Source: a virus. From it: a stretch of DNA of 23,013 bases. The position numbers and the translations under genes are program-made. The notes beneath the pieces are model-generated. The model worked only from the letters and a program-made list of their open reading frames with translations, had not been told where the DNA came from and did not search any database. The DNA is taken from the IMG/VR virus record IMGVR_UViG_3300031673_000508, positions 1 through 23,013 of that record. One strand, 5' to 3'. This document shows, in pieces, positions 6,468 through 13,345 of the stretch (its first letter is position 1; each line of letters starts with the position of its first letter).

Positions 6468-6737
6468 CTATTTCTCGATCTTGTCCTTCGTTTCCTGGAC
6501 CAGTACGGAGAACTCGGCTGCGGTTTTGAGGCGGATTTCTCGGGACGATTCGGGCATCGTCTGGTCAGCCATCACGTAGGCAATGTATTCCTTCCCGATC
6601 ACGGTCCAGTTCGAATCCACGGCCTTGACGAATGCCTCGTTCATCGATCCCCAGCAGCCGCCCGTCAATGCAACTACCAGGATGAGTAGGGCCACGATCA
6701 CCATGAAGCGGCCCATCAGCAAATCCCTGATCTTCAT
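6468..6737 (-). CDS. small membrane-anchored protein or lipoprotein
   Basis: An 89-residue protein. The frame is open further upstream, but AAGGAGG placed 6 bp before the ATG at 6737 decides this start. Residues 1-10 are basic, followed by a hydrophobic segment (FMVIVALLILVVAL, 11-24) and TGGC with Cys28, which resembles a lipobox although position -3 is Thr instead of Leu. The remainder is soluble and helical. A spanin-type lysis subunit or another envelope-anchored phage protein would fit its size, topology and place after the fibre gene. Neither can be demonstrated from the sequence, and no partner endolysin or holin is recognisable in the window. Confidence 0.6.
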   Translation of the reverse strand: MKIRDLLMGRFMVIVALLILVVALTGGCWGSMNEAFVKAVDSNWTVIGKEYIAYVMADQTMPESSREIRLKTAAEFSVLVQETKDKIEK

Positions 6738-6771
6738 CTTGAACCTCCTTAATCCCACTCGAACCAGAATT

Positions 6772-8859
6772 TTACGGCCAAACCAGCTCGTCATTGTCCA
6801 CGTCAGCGAATTCCTCGTATCCGAGAACGTAGATAAAGATGGAGTGGTCGGTCCCAGCGCCATTATTGTCTTTGGAAATATCGATTTGTCTGGCCTCGTT
6901 CATCGCAACCCATCCGCTGCCTACCCCAGGGGCTGGAGCTGTCCCTGCCCAATCCATGGCGTGCGCCTCGATCTTGTTATTCTCATTGGTTCCAGCTCCA
7001 GGGGTTTCATGCAAGGCCATGTTGCCGGTTGGGGCCGGACGAACATAGCCGTGAATCCAGGAAGACGCGATCGTGACTTTAATCCTTAGAAAAGCCCGTA
7101 GAGAACCAGGGGGAACTCGCGTGGCCAGGGATTGAACCGCCGTGCCCCAGCCTAAAGCTCCTATCGCCCCGTAGGTATACTGAAGTTGTGCCAGTTCATA
7201 TTCGCAATGGTTTCCAATTTTGCGAATTTGGCAGAGTTCCCAAGCACTGCCATTCTGATTCATTACGGCAGCAATGAATCTCCAGTATCTCCAGCCACCT
7301 TCGTCCCCGGCAACAACCCCCCCGTTCCAGAACTTGAACACGGGCGATCCCCCATCCGTGAGGGCCGGGCCACCGGCCCAGGGCGGATTGGAAGAAAACA
7401 CCAGAGCCAAATGAGGAGAAATTCCAGTGTATTCGCGGCCGATGAGATACACGTAGCGCCAAGTATCCAAGCCGTAGGTGGGCTGCGTATTGTCGGCTTG
7501 TCCGATGTTGTTCGCGGCGGGCGAACCGTTGAAGTAAACGTCCAAGGGGTAATCCGGGTGTCCCCGGTCGTAATCGAAATAGTAATCCCCGTATTTCTGA
7601 GTCGGATTCTGATAATCCCCTCGGGCAAGGCCATGCATCTGATGAAGTCGATAGCGAATGAATGGCGTGTCATCTCGCGGCATAAAGATCATCGAAGGCC
7701 GCGAGGCCAGCTTTCGGACCGAGGCAAGTGCATTGAGAGGAAGTAGCCGTGAATCGCTTCCTTGAACGGCCTTGCCCGCCGCTGTTTCTCCGTCCGTCGC
7801 GAGCTGAACTTTTCCTTTGACGGTTGTAGTCGCGTCTGGGATCTCCCCCGCGATTTGATCCGATTGGATTGCGAACATGGGATCAGAGGTCGGATAGGAA
7901 TCCAGACCAAAGACTTCCTGCACATACCACAGGAAGACCGGACCGCCAGAGAAGGGAGTCATGTCGAACACGGCTTCCGGCCCACCTGCCGGGTAGGTGT
8001 AAAAAGTTAAGGTCCAAGTGTAAGGGAAGGTCGCCCCCGTTGCAGTGATTCGTCCGTAGACTTTGTCTCCGGTTGCGGGATCGATGAAATTGTCGCGGTC
8101 TATATTGAAGACTTTGACATAGTTATCCGGAGGCGTTGTCATTATTCCCTTGGAGGTCGACGAACCTCCCGGAGGAGACGCATGGGCATTCAACTCCGTC
8201 GAGACATCGACGCTCGACCCGGCGGGAATGATCACATTGGTCGGTTGGTATGCCCTGCCCAGGAATCCGAGCTGACTGGCGACGTAAGAAGGTGTGAGTT
8301 CGATGTAAAGGAAATCCTCGCGTCTCAGGACATTGATATCCCCTGCCAGAATCTGGGTCTGACCGTAGATGAGATAGATATCGCAGATCAGGACTTGATT
8401 CGCCCTCGGCGGCGGCTTAATCGCAGCGCCGATCCCAGCCTCGGCCGATTGGACCACGTTGAATTTCGTGGTTTCATCGCGTTTCCAATAGACCGTCGAT
8501 CCGTTTCCATCGGTGCGGGGATCGGACAGCACCCTATCAGCTTCCACGAAAATGGAGAGCCATTTTTCGTTTCCCGGTGCGACAACCGCAGTTGACGCGG
8601 CATTTTCGTCGACAGCGCAATTTACATTGGTGATCGCATCGGTCGGAATGCGTCTGCCGAGCTGATCGTATCCGACGTGAACGGGGATATTGACCGTCAG
8701 ATCAGCCGGGCTCGCGGGATATGGAAGCGGACTCCCAAGGAGTCCGTATCCGAGGATCTCCTTCGCGATCGCCCAGTCGGCAAGTTCGATCTTGTCATCT
8801 GCCTCATCCCATTCCGCATCGGTCACGCGCTGTTCGAAATACCAATCGCGACGGTCCAT
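6772..8859 (-). CDS. tail fibre-like protein
   Basis: A 695-residue structural protein. The longer upstream frame is discounted because AAAGGAG lies just before the ATG at 8859, in the 16-bp gap after the gpI-like gene. The N-terminal ~70 residues (DRRDWYFEQRVTDAEWDEAD...) are probably the baseplate-attachment end. Around residues 345-368, KGKVQLATDGETAAGKAV then QGSDSRL matches the short linker motif seen in many phage fibres. The remaining C-terminal part is beta-rich with many Trp, Tyr and Gly, ending in an AHAMDWAGTAPAP...HSIFIYVLGYEEF region that may form the receptor-binding tip. It follows the gpI-like gene, the usual place of fibre genes in P2-type operons. There is no reverse transcriptase or variable repeat nearby, so it is not a diversity-generating target. 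Confidence 0.75.
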   Translation of the reverse strand: MDRRDWYFEQRVTDAEWDEADDKIELADWAIAKEILGYGLLGSPLPYPASPADLTVNIPVHVGYDQLGRRIPTDAITNVNCAVDENAASTAVVAPGNEKWLSIFVEADRVLSDPRTDGNGSTVYWKRDETTKFNVVQSAEAGIGAAIKPPPRANQVLICDIYLIYGQTQILAGDINVLRREDFLYIELTPSYVASQLGFLGRAYQPTNVIIPAGSSVDVSTELNAHASPPGGSSTSKGIMTTPPDNYVKVFNIDRDNFIDPATGDKVYGRITATGATFPYTWTLTFYTYPAGGPEAVFDMTPFSGGPVFLWYVQEVFGLDSYPTSDPMFAIQSDQIAGEIPDATTTVKGKVQLATDGETAAGKAVQGSDSRLLPLNALASVRKLASRPSMIFMPRDDTPFIRYRLHQMHGLARGDYQNPTQKYGDYYFDYDRGHPDYPLDVYFNGSPAANNIGQADNTQPTYGLDTWRYVYLIGREYTGISPHLALVFSSNPPWAGGPALTDGGSPVFKFWNGGVVAGDEGGWRYWRFIAAVMNQNGSAWELCQIRKIGNHCEYELAQLQYTYGAIGALGWGTAVQSLATRVPPGSLRAFLRIKVTIASSWIHGYVRPAPTGNMALHETPGAGTNENNKIEAHAMDWAGTAPAPGVGSGWVAMNEARQIDISKDNNGAGTDHSIFIYVLGYEEFADVDNDELVWP

Positions 8860-8875
8860 ATGCTCTCCTTTAACT

Positions 8876-9535
8876 TTAGTGGAGGTCAGACGTGATTCCC
8901 AGTTCCGAGATTCCAAGTTCCCAATGCAAATGCACTGGAGTCGGCGCGATACCGTGGACTCCAATATAGTGCATATATGCTGGTTTTACAATCTTCATCA
9001 GAGCCTTGATAACATCCTGCTGATCTTGAGTTGGAACGGCATCGAGATCGATCATGAAGGAATAGATCTGGAAGAGCCTCGAAGGATAAAGATAAATATA
9101 GCTTGTGGGCAGATCGAACGAAATCGGATGAATCCCATCTCCGAGAACATGTGTCCCGAGGATCCATCCCGAGAACTGGCCCTTGATGATATCGGTCACC
9201 ACCAGATTCGTGAAGGTGGCTACCACTACTCGTATGGCAGGATCAGTCCCGAAGGCCCTGTAAATATTCACAAGTGCTCTGACCAGGAGGCGTTTTTGGG
9301 TCAAAGTGAGGCGACTGACATCAAAGGGGTTCCCAAGATCTGCCAGATCAAGGTCCACAATGGCTTCCAGATCGACGGTATCCACGTCGTTGATATTGTG
9401 GTAGCGATCGAGGATGGCGTAGACCTCGTCCAGGGCTCCCTGAAGCACGGACATCCACTTGGCATAATCTCCGGTGGCATCCTGCCTCCTGAGCCAGTAG
9501 GGCATCCAGTCGATCAGTTGCGGACGATCAGTCAT
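8876..9535 (-). CDS. baseplate protein, P2 gpI-like tail protein
   Basis: A 219-residue protein resembling the tail protein I family (P2 gpI), which joins the baseplate wedge and helps attach fibres. Seen: the N-terminal LIDWMPYWLRRQD, then LQGALDEVYAILDRY, DLEAIVDLDLADLGNPFDVS and LLVRALVNIYRAFGTDPAIR; the last is the hallmark helix (R..l....rirGT..ai). The C-terminal ~90 residues are beta-rich. Gene order supports this: baseplate J lies upstream and a fibre gene immediately downstream (16-bp gap). Unusually, 239 bp separate it from the J gene in an otherwise compact operon. Confidence 0.8.
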   Translation of the reverse strand: MTDRPQLIDWMPYWLRRQDATGDYAKWMSVLQGALDEVYAILDRYHNINDVDTVDLEAIVDLDLADLGNPFDVSRLTLTQKRLLVRALVNIYRAFGTDPAIRVVVATFTNLVVTDIIKGQFSGWILGTHVLGDGIHPISFDLPTSYIYLYPSRLFQIYSFMIDLDAVPTQDQQDVIKALMKIVKPAYMHYIGVHGIAPTPVHLHWELGISELGITSDLH

Positions 9536-9774
9536 GACCTCGTATCAGCCTCACAGGCTATCCAGTTTCGCGTCTCCGATAGGGTTCGCCAAAATCAAGA
9601 GCCGAACTACGGATCCCGCCGAAGGCGCTCCAAATGGCGCAGGATCGCTCCAGACGCAAGGCGCATGAAATGCCCAAAACAGCCCTTTTCTTTCCTTGTT
9701 TCATTATTGCTTGCAACAGCCATGATGAGCATCCCAAAATGCACAAAAAGACTCTGTTCTTTCCATGTTTCATA
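9536..9774. repeat. spacer with imperfect direct repeats and inverted repeat
   Basis: This 239-bp gap interrupts the baseplate operon between the J and gpI-like genes. On the minus strand two related segments begin ATGAAACA(T/A)GGAAAGAA at 9773 and 9704, 69 bp apart, with about 29 of the first 37 bases identical by eye. Further along, an imperfect inverted repeat pairs GATCCCGCC (9612-9620) with GGCGCAGGATC (9636-9646). A 71-codon frame (9773-9558) begins 1 bp after the J stop and includes both repeats in frame, but it has a poor ribosome site and an unlikely composition, so it is not called as a gene. It could be an imported intergenic repeat or a decayed gene. Confidence 0.5.
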
Positions 9775-11289
9775 TCAAAATGGGTCTCCGGTATCTCCAT
9801 TATAAAGCGACACGGAACCCAAAACCGGAAACTCGTTGTTGGCGAGGATCACATCGGTAGCCGGGGAGAAGGGCGTTTGGGTCACCTTACGCACTCCTTC
9901 GGCATCCCTGACTGCATTAAAGACGTCGGACCATGGCACTTCGGGATCCGGATAGCCCTGCCAATCCTTGATGTGAAAGCCGAAGTCTATGAGAGGATTG
10001 GGGTTACCATCGATATCCATCAGTGCAAAAAAGGCTTCGAGGCTGGCCTCGACATTCGCCCTGACTTCTGTCTCTGTGTAACCATATTCCAGGTATATAG
10101 TTGCGGAAATCGAGATAATCTTCAGAAGTGGATCGAGGATATTGACGTCCATCCCGACTGGCTGAGGGCGTGTGACCGTGATCATCTCAAGAACTTCGTT
10201 TTTGAGTGCAGCCGAAGGCAATCCTCCGCCCGTGGGAACGATGTAGACATTGGCTGTGTATTCCGGAATGGTTGGTTCGTCATCCGAGGTCAGAACAAGT
10301 GTCCTGGCAACTCCCCGCACTTGCTTGGGATTGATCTCGAATTGATCCGCGGTGCAGGTCACTAAGTTCACTGTTAAGACGCTTTCTGGGATGGCTACAC
10401 GGGCTTCTTCCACGCTCATGCGGTCGGTTCCACCACCAGCCTTTGATGGATTCCTGACGAGCAACCTGACTATGTTATTTCTCTCGTCCTTGACCTGCGT
10501 CAACAGTTCATCGATAGCGTTGGCCTCGACGTTGGCGATCTCGCCGCCGCCGGTTTCGTAGGCTACTGAACCCAGACCGCTGGGCGTGTAACCGTTGACG
10601 CCGTCGCCGAAGAGGATATATCCGACATCGTTTTCATCAACGAAGGCGGTGAAAACCTTATCGGAGGGTCCATATTCCAAAAGGTTCGAGACGTATAGAT
10701 AAGTTTCGGATCCAACGACGACATCCGCAGAGCCGTCGAGATAGGGAGTCTGCACAAGTGCATATTTCTGATTCGGTGATCCGTCGGCCGTAAATACGTC
10801 GAATTGCGGGGCGGCGTTCCTCGCCGCCACGTTAGAAATCTGAATGTTTCCTTGAGTGATCCTGGCTTCCTCAACCGTGAAAAACGAAACAGGGTTCTCG
10901 ATATCGGGTGCTCGGACTTCTGCGCCCGCAGGGATGATGATATCGACCGAACGAGCTTGACCATCCGCAATCGTGAATTCGAGATCCACCGAAGATTCCG
11001 CGGCACCTGGGAGTGCGAAGCCTATCTTCTTTCCATGATCGATCATGGACTTGCGCAATCTGGTCGTCAAGATGAAACATTCGAGTGTCTGTTGGTCAAT
11101 CGAATAAGTTATGACGTCAAGAGTGTGCGCATAGAGTTCGAGGAAGAGATTCCCGATGTTGGCTTTGTTGTAATCAGTCCAGAAAGGGAAAACCGCCTGG
11201 GCCATCGCACGAAGATCGACGACCCAGGACTGGAAGTCCTTCGAGGTGAAGTCTACCCTTCGGTCGGTCAAAGTGGTCACTGGAGACAT
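9775..11289 (-). CDS. baseplate J-like protein (T4 gp6 / P2 gpJ family)
   Basis: A 504-residue baseplate wedge protein. The N-terminus shows the family pattern: DFTSKDFQSWVVDLRAMAQA, then NIGNLFLELYAHTLDVITYS, IDQQTLECFILTTRLRKS and KKIGFALPGAAESSVDLEF. The central part contains IIPAGAEVRAPD, the typical 'p.Gt.v' strand, and a VGYILFGDGVNGYTPS strand also common in the family. The C-terminal third has EMITVTRPQPVGMDVNI, where the family has the conserved 'P.g..v' segment. It would dimerise in the wedge and hold the baseplate ring together. Its start overlaps the stop of the gp25-fusion gene (TGATG), so the two are translationally coupled. Confidence 0.85.
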   Translation of the reverse strand: MSPVTTLTDRRVDFTSKDFQSWVVDLRAMAQAVFPFWTDYNKANIGNLFLELYAHTLDVITYSIDQQTLECFILTTRLRKSMIDHGKKIGFALPGAAESSVDLEFTIADGQARSVDIIIPAGAEVRAPDIENPVSFFTVEEARITQGNIQISNVAARNAAPQFDVFTADGSPNQKYALVQTPYLDGSADVVVGSETYLYVSNLLEYGPSDKVFTAFVDENDVGYILFGDGVNGYTPSGLGSVAYETGGGEIANVEANAIDELLTQVKDERNNIVRLLVRNPSKAGGGTDRMSVEEARVAIPESVLTVNLVTCTADQFEINPKQVRGVARTLVLTSDDEPTIPEYTANVYIVPTGGGLPSAALKNEVLEMITVTRPQPVGMDVNILDPLLKIISISATIYLEYGYTETEVRANVEASLEAFFALMDIDGNPNPLIDFGFHIKDWQGYPDPEVPWSDVFNAVRDAEGVRKVTQTPFSPATDVILANNEFPVLGSVSLYNGDTGDPF

Positions 11290-12221
11290 CAGGTTACCTC
11301 AATCTCGATGGTCTCAAGGTTAGGAACTATCACCTCGTTTCCTTCCACATTGTTGGTTATCAGACCATATTTGATCAGCACATACAATGCATTCGATCCA
11401 CCTTGTTCCCTGCGTTCAGCTTCTGCGTCTATGAAAACGAGCCTCGGCTCTTGATCGAGCGCGAGCTCAGCGAAACCTGCGGCTTCTTCGCTCGTGATGT
11501 CATCTCCAGGAGCATGCTTCAAGGTCCAGAATAAGCTTCCGAAACCCGGATCCCATGGAACCTCACCACCCCATTTGTCCGTGGCGGCTTTGGTATTCAA
11601 TATCATCGCTACCGCAGACGCCACGAGAACTTGGCCTTTAGCAGTCATAAAATCGGAAGGACCTCTTCGCCATGGTGCCACGGGTCCTTGTCCGAGATAG
11701 TCTCCGATTCGGAAAGCCGCTCTTCTCGAAACTGTAAGAACCTGGGGAGATCTCCTGACCACCGTGGAAACGTAAAACGAACTCGACGTGATGATTACGC
11801 TGCTGGATCCAGTGAACTCGAAACGAAGGGTTATCTCTCCCTCGAAGTCATCGTCGAGATCCCAGAAAGCGTTCCACACGAAATCAAATTCTCGCTTCGA
11901 CGCCACAATATGCATCGGATTCTGGGCAGTGTGCCTGAAGTCCAGATCTTGCGGGGAACAAGCATTCCAGGTATTCCCTCCGTCGTCGGAGTATTCTGCG
12001 TTTATGAGGTTTGCATCGTATACAAAATCATCGGGGCCATATTTTTGCGCTCCATATTTGAAAGCCCCGTAGCAATGATGCCCTCCATCTTTCCACAAGT
12101 TGAACTTAGCATCCACGAGATAGGTGCCACCCGTGCGTTGAACGATAGTCGTCCATTCCGCGCTCGGCGGAAGCACCGATGAGTATGAATACGGTCCAGA
12201 AACTTGAGTAATGTTCGCCAT
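11289..12221 (-). CDS. gp25-like baseplate wedge protein fused to an N-terminal beta domain
   Basis: A 310-residue protein; gp25/GPW proteins are usually about 100-150 residues. Residues ~170-290 match the gp25 fold: AKGQVLVASAVAMILNTKAA, VPWDPGFGSLF and the conserved EPR triplet at 258-260. gp25 joins the sheath initiation region to the wedge core. The N-terminal ~165 residues are extra: beta-rich with many aromatic residues, containing S-D-D-G-G-N-T-W at 78-85, a perfect Asp-box as in sialidase/BNR propellers, followed by a strand-rich stretch (GEITLRFEFTGSSSVIITSS). The extra domain may decorate the baseplate or bind glycans; that is inference. The gene lies just before baseplate J, as gp25 does in P2-type operons (W-J-I). 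Confidence 0.8.
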   Translation of the reverse strand: MANITQVSGPYSYSSVLPPSAEWTTIVQRTGGTYLVDAKFNLWKDGGHHCYGAFKYGAQKYGPDDFVYDANLINAEYSDDGGNTWNACSPQDLDFRHTAQNPMHIVASKREFDFVWNAFWDLDDDFEGEITLRFEFTGSSSVIITSSSFYVSTVVRRSPQVLTVSRRAAFRIGDYLGQGPVAPWRRGPSDFMTAKGQVLVASAVAMILNTKAATDKWGGEVPWDPGFGSLFWTLKHAPGDDITSEEAAGFAELALDQEPRLVFIDAEAERREQGGSNALYVLIKYGLITNNVEGNEVIVPNLETIEIEVT

Positions 12222-13345
12222 CAGTAAGTCAGCAATCCATTCACGAGCCCGTAAATCTCTGCTTCGCTAAGAACACGATCCCAGACGCCAATCTCGTCCA
12301 TCTCCCCGCCTGGTGTTTGCATCATCGCCTTGAAGACCCCACGATCGATGTCGAGGGCTCCTGATCCCGTTATCGTGGTCCCAAAAATGACTGGATAGCC
12401 GTCCACTAAGAGTCCCATCCCGGCAATCGATCCCAGCCCATCGTATGTAAGGGTGACATGATACCAAGTGTCGAGATTATAAACGTATGAGGTGTAGACC
12501 AGCCAGTTATTGGAGGAGGTTCCCATGTAAAAATTCAATCTGGCCCTGGTCGAAACTCCCAGTTGAATTCTAAAACCCGACAAGGTTCCAAGGGAACTTC
12601 CAATGACAATTGTGGTCGAGCCAAGACTGCTGAATTTCACCCAGAACGTGACTGAGAAAGATTTTGAAAGGTTGAAAACATCCCCTGGCGAAACTTCAAG
12701 TGCACTTAAATCTGCTTCGGCGGCAGTTGACTTCACAAAATCGATCCCTTTATCGATCTTGCCCTCAGCGGTGTAAACCTCGGTATTCCTCGGGGCACCT
12801 CCTCCAACCAACTGAAGGGTGCCCACGGCAGAGCCAACGGAATCGATCAAATCGGAACTCGGCGCGTCGTCATCCAGTTTCCAATAACCGATACATCCGT
12901 TCTCAAGTGTTGGATGTCCGTTGAAGGCGGCAGGAGCATTCCAAGAGATCACTAACTGGAGATAGATATCTCCCGAGACATCTTGGAGGATTTCCGCTGG
13001 AATTTTGAAGGCCGTGCCGACGACGGAACCGATTCCGGGCCAGGAGTATTCAGGATCACCGGGCCGGATCGTCATGGGGGTCCACGGCCCTGATATGCTC
13101 ACGGTTGAGTAGCTCAAGGAGGCAAGAACGAAAGAATAAGACCAAGCGGTGGTATCGAAGATTTTGCCGATCAAGTCCCCGAGACTCTCTCCGGCCCGTT
13201 GAGCGAACGAATCAATCCGTGCCGAAACGAGAGAGGTGGAGAAGATGTCCGCGAAGGCCCTCGCTTGATTGATAGAACCGAACGAAGGTTGATGGAAGAT
13301 CACCTTCGTTCCGAGCACCCTGGCATACGATCCAATCGTGGACAT
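12221..13345 (-). CDS. tail/baseplate adhesin with LamG-type lectin domain
   Basis: A 374-residue protein. Residues ~1-145 are an unassigned structural domain. From ~150, NGCIGYWKLDDDAPSSDLID begins a concanavalin A-like/LamG domain, continued by SFSVTFWVKFSSLGSTTIVI, WYHVTLTYDG, GLLVDGYPVIFG and the diagnostic end GGEMDEIGVWDRVLSEAEI. Such domains usually bind carbohydrate or protein ligands, so it is probably a receptor-binding or decoration protein of the tail tip. It overlaps its neighbours by start/stop sharing (TAATG upstream, TGATG downstream), which places it firmly within the operon, between the spike and the gp25 gene. Confidence 0.75.
   Translation of the reverse strand: MSTIGSYARVLGTKVIFHQPSFGSINQARAFADIFSTSLVSARIDSFAQRAGESLGDLIGKIFDTTAWSYSFVLASLSYSTVSISGPWTPMTIRPGDPEYSWPGIGSVVGTAFKIPAEILQDVSGDIYLQLVISWNAPAAFNGHPTLENGCIGYWKLDDDAPSSDLIDSVGSAVGTLQLVGGGAPRNTEVYTAEGKIDKGIDFVKSTAAEADLSALEVSPGDVFNLSKSFSVTFWVKFSSLGSTTIVIGSSLGTLSGFRIQLGVSTRARLNFYMGTSSNNWLVYTSYVYNLDTWYHVTLTYDGLGSIAGMGLLVDGYPVIFGTTITGSGALDIDRGVFKAMMQTPGGEMDEIGVWDRVLSEAEIYGLVNGLLTY

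Noticed and set aside
6583-8595. Several 70-190 codon plus-strand ORFs opposite the fibre gene
   Set aside because: They mirror the long minus-strand coding frame, lack good ribosome sites and show no motif.
6772-8859. Diversity-generating retroelement target in the fibre gene
   Set aside because: No template repeat, reverse transcriptase or accessory gene is present in the window.
9558-9773. 71-codon minus-strand ORF starting 1 bp after the baseplate J stop
   Set aside because: It contains internal repeats, has no convincing ribosome site at the right distance and shows unlikely composition. It is described as spacer sequence instead, though a small protein cannot be excluded.
9663-9773. 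Possible CRISPR-like repeat pair
   Set aside because: There are only two diverged copies with about eight mismatches in 37 bases and no further units; this is not an array.
8690-9805. 371-codon plus-strand ORF
   Set aside because: It is antisense to the gpI-like gene, the spacer and parts of the fibre and J genes, all of which have clear family motifs. Its translation is low-complexity and without recognisable pattern.
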